Below are positions 19,932 through 28,517 of a stretch of 64,000 nucleotides of DNA, one piece after another. Both the position numbers and the translations under genes were made by a program. The first letter of the stretch is position 1. Every line of letters starts with the position of its first letter. The notes under the pieces are model-generated. The model did no database searches. It was not told the DNA's origin and was given only the letters and a program-made list of their open reading frames with translations. Origin of the DNA: Micromonospora mirobrigensis (GTDB lineage: Bacteria > Actinomycetota > Actinomycetes > Mycobacteriales > Micromonosporaceae); NCBI RefSeq assembly GCF_900091555.1, contig NZ_FMCX01000007.1, positions 124,001 to 188,000 of the forward strand, in the 5' to 3' direction.

Positions 19932-20735
19932 ATGCCACAGCGTCGGCACGTGGCGCGCGCGGCCCTGACTGCAGCCGCCGCCACTGCCTCCCTCGCCTTC
20001 GCCGCTCCGGCGTGGGCGACCGCCTCCCTCACCGGCCCGGGTGGGCACAACCCGCCGGGCGACAACGGCACGGTGAAGATCGACGGTCGCGAGTTCGAGG
20101 ACAAGGTCGACAACCAGCCCCACGTCACCTGCGACTTCGAGCTCGAGTTCTTCAACTTCGACGCCGGCCAGCAGGCCGACATCACCCTCTCGGCGCAGCC
20201 CCCCTCGGGCAAGGCCGTCGAGGTCTGGTCGACGAAGAGCCACGTCATCAGCACCGACGCCGCCGCGGGCGCGGAGAACGACCACGACGAGGTCATCAAG
20301 CTCTCCGCGGGCGACCTGGACCTCAGTGGCGCCACCGCGCACCCGAAGCAGGGCTACCACATCAAGCTCGACGTCGACCTGGTCGACGGCAAGTCCTCGG
20401 ACGCCAAGCACAAGGTGTTCTGGCTCCAGCCGTGCGCGGCCTCGTCGACCGGGTCGCCGTCGCCGGTCCCGTCGGAGTCGCAGTCGCCGACGCCGTCCGG
20501 GTCGGAGTCGGGGTCGCCGAACCCCGGCGGGTCGACCGGCTCGCCGTCGGACACCCCGGTGTCGCCGGGGACCCCGATGGGCGGCGGGGGCGGCGGGACC
20601 GAGACCGACGGCGGCCTCCCGCTGACCGGTGTCGCGGCCACCAGCACCGCGCTGACCGGCCTCGCCCTGATCGGCGGCGGCGTGGCGCTGATGGTGCTGC
20701 GGCGCCGTCGGGACAGGATCACCTTCACCAGCTGA
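19932..20735 (+). CDS. Sortase-anchored surface protein (LPxTG-like)
   Basis: A 267-residue exported protein. A signal peptide ends near AWATAS. A globular part of about 140 residues follows, without recognisable family, with Cys in HVTCDFEL and LQPCAASS that could form a disulfide. Next is a Ser/Pro/Gly linker of about 55 residues and a sorting signal: LPLTG, a hydrophobic helix (ALTGLALIGGGVALMVL) and RRRRD. Sortase would cleave after the Thr and attach the protein to peptidoglycan. The ATG at 19932 has GGAGGA seven bases before it. It is divergent from the cellulase gene, but a link to cellulose use is only positional. Confidence 0.8.
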   Translation: MPQRRHVARAALTAAAATASLAFAAPAWATASLTGPGGHNPPGDNGTVKIDGREFEDKVDNQPHVTCDFELEFFNFDAGQQADITLSAQPPSGKAVEVWSTKSHVISTDAAAGAENDHDEVIKLSAGDLDLSGATAHPKQGYHIKLDVDLVDGKSSDAKHKVFWLQPCAASSTGSPSPVPSESQSPTPSGSESGSPNPGGSTGSPSDTPVSPGTPMGGGGGGTETDGGLPLTGVAATSTALTGLALIGGGVALMVLRRRRDRITFTS

Positions 20736-20751
20736 TCTCACGCCGGCATCC

Positions 20752-20789
20752 ACGACCGGCCGTCGGACCTCCCTCCGGTGGCCGGTCGT
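20752..20789 (+). terminator. Hairpin terminator after the LPxTG-protein gene
   Basis: ACGACCGGCC (20752-20761) pairs perfectly with GGCCGGTCGT (20780-20789) over an 18-nt loop, starting 16 bases after the stop codon. There is no U-run, as is common in GC-rich actinobacteria. Confidence 0.55.
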
Positions 20790-20810
20790 CGCCGTTCCGG
20801 CCCCTTCGCC

Positions 20811-20822
20811 TACCGATCGGTA
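20811..20822. promoter_or_regulatory. TACCGATCGGTA palindrome
   Basis: A perfect 12-bp palindrome about 235 bp upstream of the dehydrogenase start. The ACCGATCGGT core is typical of TetR-type operators. No TetR gene is adjacent, so the regulator, and even the regulated gene, are unknown. Confidence 0.3.
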
Positions 20823-21056
20823 ACCGGCTGAGCACTGGATCACATCATCGACGTGAGTCGATAACTCTTCGGCGTAGTCGCTGTTCAGCGGCGTCACTCC
20901 ACCCCGGGCACACCACCGGACGGAACGTGAACGTGGACCGGCCGTCCTGGGATACGAGCGTACGGTTGCCCGGCCGAACGGCCGCGCGGGACAGTACGCG
21001 ACACCAGCGGTGCCATCGACGCCGCCGCTCCCCCGGTCGACCCTGAGGAGATCGCG

Positions 21057-22619
21057 ATGGCCCTACGACTCGCCGACGGCACCGCCTGGTCCGACACCCT
21101 CGCCCGCGCCGTGGCCGCCACCCCGGAGGCCTTCGGGGCCGAGGTCGACGGCGTACCCACCCTGCACAACCTGCTCTCCGGGCAGTGGCAGCCGGTCGGC
21201 ACGCCCAGCCCGGTCCGGACGCCGATCGACAACACCGTCCTGGTCAACCTGCCCCGGGTGGACGCCGACACCGCCCGCGCCGCCGTGGCGCACGCCGCCA
21301 CCGCGCACCGCGACTGGGCCGCCACCGCCCTGGCCGACCGCAAGGCCCGGGTGGTCGACGCCCTCGACGCGCTCACCACCCACCGTGACCTGCTCGCCCT
21401 GCTGCTGGTCTGGGAGATCGGCAAGCCGTGGCGGCTCGCCTGCGCCGACGTCGACCGGGCCCTGGACGGCGTCCGGTGGTACGTCGACGAGATCGACCGG
21501 ATGCTCGCCGACGGACGGGAACCGCTCGCCGGCCCGGTCAGCAACATCGCCTCCTGGAACTACCCGATGAGCGTCCTGGTCCACGCCGAGCTGGTGCAAC
21601 TGCTCGCCGGCAACGCGGTCATCGCCAAGACCCCCTCCCAGGGCGGCGCGGTCTGCCTCACCGTCGCCCACGCGCTGATGCGCCGCGCCGGCCTGCCCGC
21701 CACCCTGCTCTCCGGCGGCGGTGAGGAGCTCTCCGAGGTGCTGGTCCGGGCCCCGGAGATCGGCGCCGTGGCATTCGTCGGCGGGCGCTCCAACGGCGGC
21801 AAGGTCGCCGCCGCGCTGCTCGACACCGACAAGCGGCACTTCATCGAGCAGGAGGGCCTGAACGCCTGGGGCATCTGGAACTTCTCCCAGTGGGACATGC
21901 TGGCGAAGCACCTGAAGAAGGGCTTCGAGTACGGCAAGCAGCGCTGCACCGCATACCCGCGGTTCGTGGTCCAGCGCGACCTGGTCGACGAGTTCCTCGA
22001 CATGTACCTGCCGGTCGTCCGCTCCGTCCGGTTCGGACACCCGCTCGCCGTCGGCGACGACTGGTCGGCCGGCGACCCGCTGCCCGAGTTGGACTTCGGC
22101 CCGCTGATCAGCGCGGCCAAGGCCGAGGAGCTGCGCCGCAAGGTCGACGAGGCGGTACGCGGCGGCGCCGTGCCGCTGCACCGGGGCCGGCTCGACGGCG
22201 CGCCCTTCCTCGACGGCCAGGACACCTCGGCGTACGTTGCCCCGGCGGTGCTGCTCGCCCCGCCCGGCCGGTCCCGGCTGATGCACGCCGAGCCGTTCGG
22301 GCCGGTGGACACCATCGTGGTGGTGGACACCACCGACGAGTTGCTGGCCGCGATGAACGCCTCCAACGGCGCGCTGGTCGCCTCGCTCGCCTGCGACGAC
22401 GAGGAGCTCGCCGGCAAGCTGGCGGTGGACCTCCAGGCGTTCAAGGTGGGCATCAACAAGCCCCGCTCCCGGGGCGACCGGGAGGAGCCGTTCGGCGGGC
22501 GGGGTGCCTCCTGGAAGGGCGCCTTCGTCGGCGGTGAGCTGCTGGTCCAGGCGGTCACCGTGGGCGGCGGCCGGCTCTACGGCAACTTCCCCGACTACAG
22601 CAGCTACCCGACCACCTGA
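21057..22619 (+). CDS. Aldehyde dehydrogenase family protein, divergent active-site motifs
   Basis: A 520-residue NAD(P)-dependent aldehyde dehydrogenase-fold protein. The catalytic Cys is about C297 in GKQRCTAYPR, the oxyanion Asn is in SWNYP (about N169), the cofactor Lys is in IAKTPS (about K191), and the Rossmann glycines are in FVGGRSNGG. The usual ELGGKS motif around the general base is replaced by EQEGLNAWGIW, so the base Glu is probably E264 or E266. This marks a separate subfamily. The ATG at 21057 follows GAGGAGATCGCG. Substrate is unknown, and the gene stands alone between terminator-like elements. Confidence 0.85.
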   Translation: MALRLADGTAWSDTLARAVAATPEAFGAEVDGVPTLHNLLSGQWQPVGTPSPVRTPIDNTVLVNLPRVDADTARAAVAHAATAHRDWAATALADRKARVVDALDALTTHRDLLALLLVWEIGKPWRLACADVDRALDGVRWYVDEIDRMLADGREPLAGPVSNIASWNYPMSVLVHAELVQLLAGNAVIAKTPSQGGAVCLTVAHALMRRAGLPATLLSGGGEELSEVLVRAPEIGAVAFVGGRSNGGKVAAALLDTDKRHFIEQEGLNAWGIWNFSQWDMLAKHLKKGFEYGKQRCTAYPRFVVQRDLVDEFLDMYLPVVRSVRFGHPLAVGDDWSAGDPLPELDFGPLISAAKAEELRRKVDEAVRGGAVPLHRGRLDGAPFLDGQDTSAYVAPAVLLAPPGRSRLMHAEPFGPVDTIVVVDTTDELLAAMNASNGALVASLACDDEELAGKLAVDLQAFKVGINKPRSRGDREEPFGGRGASWKGAFVGGELLVQAVTVGGGRLYGNFPDYSSYPTT

Positions 22620-22621
22620 GG

Positions 22622-22799
22622 TGCAAGGAGGGGCCCCCTGTTAACGCATTCTGCATAGCAGGGGGCCCCTCTTAACGTCTCCCAGAGCCGCCGTAACCGG
22701 TGACCGTCAACCGGTGGGGCACCCGGACGAGCCGGCGGTCAGCTGTTAACAAGGGGCCCCTCCTCTACCGGAGGCGTTAACAGGGGACCCCTCCTTGCA
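22622..22799. repeat. Paired inverted GC-rich repeat (MITE/REP-like)
   Basis: Two 25-bp arms, 22622-22646 and 22775-22799, are inverted copies with 24 of 25 identical. Both begin TGCAAGGAGGGG from their outer side and end in TTAACG inside. The left unit folds further: AGGGGCCCCCTG (22629-22640) pairs perfectly with CAGGGGGCCCCT (22659-22670). The right unit contains a second TTAACAAGGGGCCCC copy (22746-22760). The right arm runs into the 3' end of the next gene. I recall similar GGGGCCCC/GTTAAC hairpins between Micromonospora genes, but copy number cannot be checked here. Confidence 0.75.
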
Positions 22800-23821
22800 T
22801 CCAGGGGGACGGTGAGGGTGAGCAGGGAGCCGTCGCGGTCGGTGGACGCCGGGCGGCCGAGCCGGCGCAGAGTACGCAGCATCGGCGTGTTGTCCGCCTG
22901 CACGTGCAGTACCAGCGCCGCGTAACCGGCCCGGTCGGCGTGCCCGAGCAGTCGGCGCAGCAGCGCCGTGCCCAGGCCCCGGCGCTGCCAGTCGTCGCGG
23001 ACCAGCAGCGCGGCCTCCGCCTCGTCACCCTCGCCGAGCAGGTTGGCCATCGCCACCACCGGCTCCGCCGCCCCGCCGGAGCCGGCCGTGGCGAGCAGGG
23101 TCAGGCCCCGCGCCGGGTCGAGCAGCCGGCGCAGCCGGGCCGGCGACGGCGTCGCCGCGCCACCCAGGTAGCGCCGTTGCCGGCTCCGTGGCGAGCACCG
23201 CTCGTGCAGCTCCACCACGGCCGGCAGATCCTCCGCCGTCGCCGGGCGGACCATCACCTCGGCCCCGTCGGGCAGCACCAGGGTCACCCGGTCGGCGTCG
23301 CGGCGGGCCACCGCGGCGGAGAGCTCCACCAGCGCCTGCGCCCGGGCGTACTCGGCGGGGGTGAAGCTCGGCTCCTCCCGGCGCAGCGCGTACGAGCCGC
23401 CGGCCGGGTCGGCCAGCCGCATGGTCGACCCGCCGGCTCCGCCGCGGTCACCGGGCGGGTTCGGCCGCCAGCTCACCTCATCGGCGCCGAGCAGGGCGCG
23501 CAGCACCGCGCCGGTCGCCTCCGGGTCGCCGACCAGCCGGGTGGCCAGCCCGAGCGCCCGGGTCGGCTGGTCGACCAGGCCACGCGCCTCGCTGCGCGCC
23601 ACCCAGCAGTCCCGGCCCCGGCCCCGCTCGACCGCCGCCACCAGGTCGGCCTCGCCGAGCGCGTCCGGCGCGTCGACGAGGAAGTCGTCGACCGCGCCGG
23701 TCTCGGTGGTGTGCACCTGCACGGTGAGGATGTTGACCCCCCGCAACGCCAGACTCGCCGTGAGGACCGACAGGTAACCCGGCCGGTCGTCCACGGTGGC
23801 CCGGATCCGCCACAGCGCCAT
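22739..23821 (-). CDS. ACT-domain plus GNAT acetyltransferase protein
   Basis: A 360-residue two-domain protein. Residues 1-75 form an ACT-like ligand-binding domain (WRIRATVDDRPGYLSVLTAS). From about residue 190 a GNAT domain follows (MVRPATAEDLPAVVELHERC, and the CoA loop DDWQRRGLGTALLRRLL). Such fusions suggest acetylation controlled by an amino acid or other small ligand. The last 25 or so residues (DARRGPLLTPPVEEGPLVNS) are encoded by the repeat at 22775-22799 and neighbouring bases, so the native C-terminus has been replaced by repeat-derived sequence. The ATG at 23821 has AGGGAG seven bases upstream. The next upstream gene is another ACT protein. Confidence 0.82.
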   Translation of the reverse strand: MALWRIRATVDDRPGYLSVLTASLALRGVNILTVQVHTTETGAVDDFLVDAPDALGEADLVAAVERGRGRDCWVARSEARGLVDQPTRALGLATRLVGDPEATGAVLRALLGADEVSWRPNPPGDRGGAGGSTMRLADPAGGSYALRREEPSFTPAEYARAQALVELSAAVARRDADRVTLVLPDGAEVMVRPATAEDLPAVVELHERCSPRSRQRRYLGGAATPSPARLRRLLDPARGLTLLATAGSGGAAEPVVAMANLLGEGDEAEAALLVRDDWQRRGLGTALLRRLLGHADRAGYAALVLHVQADNTPMLRTLRRLGRPASTDRDGSLLTLTVPLDARRGPLLTPPVEEGPLVNS

Positions 23822-23901
23822 GGTTCGCTCCCTTCGCCGCGTCCCACCCTGCCGGCCGCCTGTTGCCGGGCCGTTGCCCGCGGGTGACGTGCCGGGACGG
23901 G

Positions 23902-24603
23902 TCAGGTGATGGTGGTCACCGGCGGGACGCCCACCAGGTCCAGCCGGTCGCCGAGGATCACCGCGCCGGCCCGGACCAGCTGCGCGAGCCGGTCCACCTC
24001 GGTGGAGTGGAACGCGGCAGCGGTCAGCGGCTCGGTGTGCTCACGGGCCACCACCAGCACCAGCCCGGCCCGGCCGAACGGGGCCACCGCGTAGTGGGTG
24101 CCGTCCGCGTCGGTCAGCGACCGGGCCCGCAGCGGGGTGACCTCCGGCAGCCGGGGCGGCTGCGGCGCCCGCCAGCTGGCCTGCCCGACGGTCGCCGTGC
24201 CGCCGCCGTCGCGCGAGGCCCAGTCCAGGGGTACGACCGCCGCCACCGCCCAGTCGGCGGCGAGCAGCCCGGGAACCGCGTCGACCAGGGTGGCGACCCC
24301 GTCGGTCGGGTTCGCGGCGATCTGGGCCAGCAGCTCGGCGTCCTGCCCGGTGGTGGTCGGGGCGCCGATCGCCCGCCACACCCCGTCGACGCGTACCCCG
24401 GGGATGGCGGCCAGGCCGGCCAGCAGCCGCTCCACCCGGGCGGCGCCCGGCCAGACCACCGTGAAGTCGTCCACCGCCCGGCCGCCGAGGCGTTCCAGGA
24501 CGACCACCTGGACGATGTCGGCGCCGGAGACGCCGAGGGTCCGGGCCACCTGGCCGAGGGTGCCGGGTCGGTCCGGCAGGGTCACCCGAACTCGCAGCAA
24601 CAT
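23902..24603 (-). CDS. ACT-domain protein
   Basis: A 233-residue protein with an N-terminal ACT domain (LRVRVTLPDRPGTLGQVART, continuing through SGADIVQVVVLE) and a second weak ACT-like half. The C-terminal 90 residues have no recognised family, though the ACT half is close in style to the N-terminus of the following ACT-GNAT gene, about 80 bp downstream in the same direction. The two are probably co-transcribed. The ATG at 24603 has GGAGG seven bases upstream. It is probably a ligand-sensing regulatory protein; what it senses is not visible. Confidence 0.75.
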   Translation of the reverse strand: MLLRVRVTLPDRPGTLGQVARTLGVSGADIVQVVVLERLGGRAVDDFTVVWPGAARVERLLAGLAAIPGVRVDGVWRAIGAPTTTGQDAELLAQIAANPTDGVATLVDAVPGLLAADWAVAAVVPLDWASRDGGGTATVGQASWRAPQPPRLPEVTPLRARSLTDADGTHYAVAPFGRAGLVLVVAREHTEPLTAAAFHSTEVDRLAQLVRAGAVILGDRLDLVGVPPVTTIT

Positions 24604-24718
24604 TTCCGTCCCTCCGCTCGGCGGGCCGGCCCGTGACGGCCGGCAGGCTGGGCCCCAGCCTGCCCCCGGTCCGTTTCGCCCCTGTTGCCGCGCGGTGTCC
24701 CGGGCGAAAAATCCGACC

Positions 24719-24753
24719 TTGACAAGAAAGCTGAGCTGCCATCAACTATTCGG
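24719..24753 (+). promoter_or_regulatory. Predicted promoter of the phosphotransferase gene, possibly leaderless
   Basis: TTGACA at 24719-24724 is a perfect -35 hexamer in an AT-rich patch. A weaker -10 (TCAACT or AACTAT, 24742-24749) sits only a few bases before the ATG at 24754, and there is no ribosome-binding site. This fits a leaderless message. Confidence 0.5.
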
Positions 24754-25941
24754 ATGACCGATCCGGCCGTCGACGCGTTCCGGCCGGGTGACCCGGCCTC
24801 CCCCCGCCCCTCCGGCCCTCCGTCGGTGGCCGGGACCGCCCCCGCCCCCCGCCCCGCCGCCGAGCACGCGTCCGGCGGGGAACCGGCCGACCTGCCGCCC
24901 GCCAAGGGGTCCCCGAAGGGCATCGACCTGGAGCGGCTCGCCGCCTACCTGGCGCAGCACCGTCCCGAGTTGGCCGACGCGCCGGTGAACGGGACCCTGA
25001 TCGCGGGCGGGAAGTCCAACCTGACCTACCTGCTGCGCGTCGGCGACCGGGAGCTGGTGCTGCGCCGGCCGCCGCTGGGGCACGTGCTGGCCACCGCGCA
25101 CGACATGGCCCGCGAGCACCGGGTGATCTCCGCGCTGGCCCCGACCGACGTGCCGGTGCCGGCGGCGCTGCTGCTCTGCGCCGACCCCGGGGTCATCGGG
25201 GCGCCCTTCTACCTGATGGAGCGGGTGCACGGGCAGGTGCTGCGCAGCCGGGTGCAGACCGACCCGCTCACCGACGGGCAGCGCCGCGACCTGGCGATGG
25301 CGATGATGGACACCCTGGCCGCCCTGCACACGGTCGACCCGGCGTCGGTCGGGCTGGCCGACTTCGGCCGCCCCGACGGCTACCTGGAACGGCAGGTACG
25401 CCGCTGGGCGGGGCAGCTCGACCGTTCCCGCAGCCGGGACCTGCCCGGCATCGACGAGCTGCGCGACGCGCTGGCCGCCAGCGTGCCGCAGGGCGTGGTG
25501 ACCGGGCGGATCGTGCACGGCGACTACCGGCTGGACAACCTGATGGCCACCGTCGACCCGGTGGCGGTGCGGGCCGTGCTGGACTGGGAGATGGCCACCC
25601 TGGGCGATCCCCTGGCCGACCTCGGGCTGCTGCTGACGTACTGGAGCGTGCTCGGCGACAGCGACCTGGCCGAGGGGAACCCGGTGGCCGACGGCATCGG
25701 TCCGCGCGCCGGCTTCCCCACCGGCGCCGAGCTGATCGACCGGTACGCCGGCCGCAGCGACGTCGACGTCGGCCCGCTGCACTGGCACGTGGCGCTGGGC
25801 TGCTTCAAGCTGGCGGTGATCTGCGAGGGGATCCACTACCGGCACACCCTCGGGCAGACCCTCGGCGGGGGCTTCGACCGGATCGGCGAAATGGTCGCCC
25901 CCCTGGTCGAGCAGGGCCTGAAGGCCGTCCGCACCCGCTGA
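24754..25941 (+). CDS. Phosphotransferase (APH/choline-kinase fold), ACAD10-like
   Basis: A 395-residue kinase-fold protein. The first 55 residues are a Pro/Ala-rich, probably disordered leader. The kinase part shows the nucleotide-loop region GGKSNLTYLL, the catalytic loop IVHGDYRLDNL (Asp and Asn), and the metal-binding LDWEMATLGDPLADLG. It belongs to the COG3173 phosphotransferases, often found with acyl-CoA dehydrogenases, whose substrates are hydroxyacyl-CoAs in the human ACAD10/11 relatives. No acyl-CoA dehydrogenase is adjacent. The ATG at 24754 was preferred to upstream codons because a promoter seems to sit just before it. Confidence 0.85.
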   Translation: MTDPAVDAFRPGDPASPRPSGPPSVAGTAPAPRPAAEHASGGEPADLPPAKGSPKGIDLERLAAYLAQHRPELADAPVNGTLIAGGKSNLTYLLRVGDRELVLRRPPLGHVLATAHDMAREHRVISALAPTDVPVPAALLLCADPGVIGAPFYLMERVHGQVLRSRVQTDPLTDGQRRDLAMAMMDTLAALHTVDPASVGLADFGRPDGYLERQVRRWAGQLDRSRSRDLPGIDELRDALAASVPQGVVTGRIVHGDYRLDNLMATVDPVAVRAVLDWEMATLGDPLADLGLLLTYWSVLGDSDLAEGNPVADGIGPRAGFPTGAELIDRYAGRSDVDVGPLHWHVALGCFKLAVICEGIHYRHTLGQTLGGGFDRIGEMVAPLVEQGLKAVRTR

Positions 25942-25963
25942 CCGCCGCCGCCCGGCCCCGGGG

Positions 25964-27010
25964 TCAGGCGGAGGCGCGGTGGACGAGCTTGGTGTCCAGC
26001 AGGATCCGCTCGGCGGGCACGTCGTCGCCGCGGATCCGGGCCACCAGGAGCCGGGCCATCTGCCGGCCCATCTCCTCGACCGGCTGGAAGACGGTGGTCA
26101 GCGGCGGCTCGGCCTGCCGGGCGATGGGCGCGTCGTCGAAGCCGACCACGGCCACGTCCTCGGGCACCCGGCGGCCGAACTCGCGCAGCGTGCGCAGCGC
26201 GCCGAAGGCCATCAGGTCGGAGGCGGCGAAGACCGCGTCCAGGTCCGGCGCCAGCTCCAGCAGCCGGCGCATGCAGGCCGTCCCGCTGCCCTCGCTGAAG
26301 TCGCCGTACGCGATCAGGTCCGGGTCCACCGAGGCGCCGGCGGCCTTCACGGCCTCCTGGTAGCCGGAGAGCCGGGCCAGGCCGGCGCCCATGTCCTGCG
26401 GGCCGGCGATGGTGGCGATCCGCCGCCGGCCGCGGGCGAAGAGGTGCTCCACCGCCTGCCGGGCGCCGCCGACGTTGTCCATGTCGACGTAGTACGCCGG
26501 CTGGGCGCCCGGTTGCAGCATCCGGGCCGGCCGGCCGCCGAGGACCGTGGGCAGCCCGCGCTCCTCCAGCAGGGTGGGCAGCGGGTCCGAGTCGTGCAGC
26601 GAGAGCAGCAGCACCCCGTCGACGTGCTGGTTGGTCAGGTGGTGCTCGACCCGCTCCCGCTCGATCGGCGACTGCACCATGGCCAGCCAGAGCTGCATCG
26701 GGGTCTCCAGCAGCCCGGAGCTGACGCCCCGGACGATGCCGGCGAAGAACGGCTCGGTGAAGACCCGCTCACCGGACTCGGAGACCACCAGCGCCACCGA
26801 GTCGGTCCGCTGGGTGACCAGCGCCCGGGCGGCGCGGTTCGGCACGTACCCCAGCTCGGCGATCGCCTGCTGCACCGCGGCCCGGGCCTCCGGGCTGACC
26901 TGCGGTGAGCCGTTGACCACACGGGATACCGTGCCGCGCCCGACGCCCGCGCGGGCGGCGACCGCATCGAGGGTCGGGCGCCCGAGCGACCGGGTGCGCT
27001 GCGTTGTCAT
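25964..27010 (-). CDS. cebR: LacI-family repressor of cellulose/cellobiose use, CebR
   Basis: A 348-residue LacI/GalR-type repressor. The N-terminal helix-turn-helix and hinge read LDAVAARAGVGRGTVSRVVN, then ELGYVPNRAARALVTQRT. The rest is the periplasmic-binding-protein-like sugar domain (VGFDDAPIARQAEPPLTTV near the end). Identification as CebR rests on its place directly after cebE-cebF-cebG-bglC and on three CebR-type boxes in the window. In Streptomyces and Thermobifida, cellobiose releases CebR from these boxes. The ATG at 27010 has GGAGGA nine bases upstream. A hairpin separates it from bglC, so expression may be lower than that of the transporter genes. Confidence 0.9.
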   Translation of the reverse strand: MTTQRTRSLGRPTLDAVAARAGVGRGTVSRVVNGSPQVSPEARAAVQQAIAELGYVPNRAARALVTQRTDSVALVVSESGERVFTEPFFAGIVRGVSSGLLETPMQLWLAMVQSPIERERVEHHLTNQHVDGVLLLSLHDSDPLPTLLEERGLPTVLGGRPARMLQPGAQPAYYVDMDNVGGARQAVEHLFARGRRRIATIAGPQDMGAGLARLSGYQEAVKAAGASVDPDLIAYGDFSEGSGTACMRRLLELAPDLDAVFAASDLMAFGALRTLREFGRRVPEDVAVVGFDDAPIARQAEPPLTTVFQPVEEMGRQMARLLVARIRGDDVPAERILLDTKLVHRASA

Positions 27011-27034
27011 CGTGTGCTCCTCCGACGTCGGACT

Positions 27035-27066
27035 GCCCGGCACCACCATCGGCGCCGGTGCCGGGC
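27035..27066 (-). terminator. Hairpin between bglC and cebR
   Basis: GCCCGGCACC (27035-27044) pairs perfectly with GGTGCCGGGC (27057-27066), with a 12-nt loop. It lies in the 82-bp gap between the bglC stop and the cebR start. It may end the ceb operon message or attenuate transcription into cebR. Confidence 0.5.
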
Positions 27067-27092
27067 CGTCCGTTACTGGCTGGCCTCTGCGC

Positions 27093-28517
27093 CTATTGTG
27101 CGGCCAGACCGTTGCGTCGGATCACCTCGGCGTACCACCGGGCGCTGAACTTGGGGATTCGTGCCTGATTGTCGTAGTCGACGCGGACCATTCCGAAGCG
27201 CTTGGTGTAGCCCCAGGACCACTCGAAGTTGTCCAGCAGCGACCAGGCGAAGTAGCCCTTCAGCGGGACGCCGGCCTCGATCGCGGCGTGCGCGGCGCGC
27301 AGGTGCCCGTCGAAGTACGCCAGCCGGTCGGCGTCATCGACGGAACCGTCGACCACGGTGTCGACGAAGGCCGAGCCGTTCTCGGTGACGTAGATCGGCA
27401 GGTCGGTGTAGTCCCGGTGCACCCGCTGGAGGGTCTCCAGCAGCCCCGGGGCGTCGATCTCCCACTGCATGTCGGTGACCGGGAAGCCCCGGTCGACGAA
27501 GCGGACGTCCTCGCTGCCGGGCCAGCAGGACGGCGTCGGGTCGGGCACCGCCCCCGGCTCGGCGGCGGCCACCACGTGCCGGCTGTAGTAGTTGACCCCG
27601 ACCATGTCCAGCGGGGTGGAGATGATCGGCAGGTCGCCGTCGCGGACGTGCCCGAGGTCGGTGACCTGCCGCAGGTCGGCCCGCAGGTCCGCCGGGTACG
27701 ACCCACGCAGGATCGGGTCCAGGAAGAACCGGTTCATCAGCCCGTCGATCCGCCGGGCCGCGTCGGCGTCGGCGGGGGCGTCGGTGGCCGGGTCGACGGG
27801 ATAGAGGTTGACCGTCACCCCGAGCTGCGCGGTGGGGCGGGACGCCCGCACCGCACGGACGGCCAGCCCGTGACCGAGCATCAGGTGGTGCCCGGCCCGG
27901 ACGGCGTCGGCCCCGTCGGTACGCCCCGGCGCGTGCACACCGGAGCCGTACCCGAGGAAGGCCGAGCACCATGGCTCGTTCAGCGTGGTCCAGTACGTCA
28001 CCCGGTCGCCGAGCGCGTCGGCGACCAGCTCGGCGTAGTCGGCGAACCGGCCCGCGGTGTCCCGGGCCGGCCAGCCGCCGGCGTCCTCCAACGGCTGGGG
28101 CAGGTCCCAGTGGTAAAGGGTCAGCCACGGCTCGATGCCGTTGGCCAGCAGCTCGTCCACCAGACGGCGGTAGAAGTCCAGGCCGCGCTGGTTGGCCGGG
28201 CCGGAACCGCCGGGCTGCACCCGGGGCCAGGAGACCGAGAACCGGTACGACTTCAGGCCCAGGTCGGCCATCAGCCGCACGTCGTCGGGCATCCGGTGGT
28301 AGTGGTCGCAGGCCACGTCGCCGGTGTGCCCGGCCACGGTGCGGCCCGGGGTGTGGCTGAACGTGTCCCAGATCGACGGGCTCCGGCCGTCCTCGGTCGC
28401 CGCCCCCTCGATCTGGTACGCGGCGGTGGCCGCACCCCAGAGGAAGCCGGGTGGGAACCGCAGCGCCGGACCCTGGTCGAGGACGTCGACACCGTGCGGG
28501 CTCTCCGGATTGCTCAA
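27093..28517 (-). CDS. bglC: GH1 beta-glucosidase (intracellular cellobiase)
   Basis: A 474-residue cytoplasmic beta-glucosidase that splits cellobiose and short cello-oligosaccharides taken up by CebEFG. GH1 signatures are [19 protein letters not shown] at the N-terminus, the acid/base Glu in [11 protein letters not shown], the nucleophile Glu in [10 protein letters not shown], and the substrate-binding [13 protein letters not shown]. The start is most likely the TTG at 28517, which overlaps the cebG stop as TTGA; no ATG or GTG is available before the first conserved residues. There is no signal peptide. In Streptomyces scabies, BglC also influences the inducer level, a possible feedback here. 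Confidence 0.93.
   Translation of the reverse strand: MSNPESPHGVDVLDQGPALRFPPGFLWGAATAAYQIEGAATEDGRSPSIWDTFSHTPGRTVAGHTGDVACDHYHRMPDDVRLMADLGLKSYRFSVSWPRVQPGGSGPANQRGLDFYRRLVDELLANGIEPWLTLYHWDLPQPLEDAGGWPARDTAGRFADYAELVADALGDRVTYWTTLNEPWCSAFLGYGSGVHAPGRTDGADAVRAGHHLMLGHGLAVRAVRASRPTAQLGVTVNLYPVDPATDAPADADAARRIDGLMNRFFLDPILRGSYPADLRADLRQVTDLGHVRDGDLPIISTPLDMVGVNYYSRHVVAAAEPGAVPDPTPSCWPGSEDVRFVDRGFPVTDMQWEIDAPGLLETLQRVHRDYTDLPIYVTENGSAFVDTVVDGSVDDADRLAYFDGHLRAAHAAIEAGVPLKGYFAWSLLDNFEWSWGYTKRFGMVRVDYDNQARIPKFSARWYAEVIRRNGLAAQ

Larger units (their letters stand above)
20736..21056. other. Intergenic region before the aldehyde dehydrogenase gene
   Basis: 321 bp without a gene. It holds the terminator of the surface-protein gene (20752-20789) and the 12-bp palindrome TACCGATCGGTA (20811-20822). 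Short sequences such as GACCCTGAGGAGATC give the dehydrogenase ribosome-binding site. Nothing else is recognised. Confidence 0.6.
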
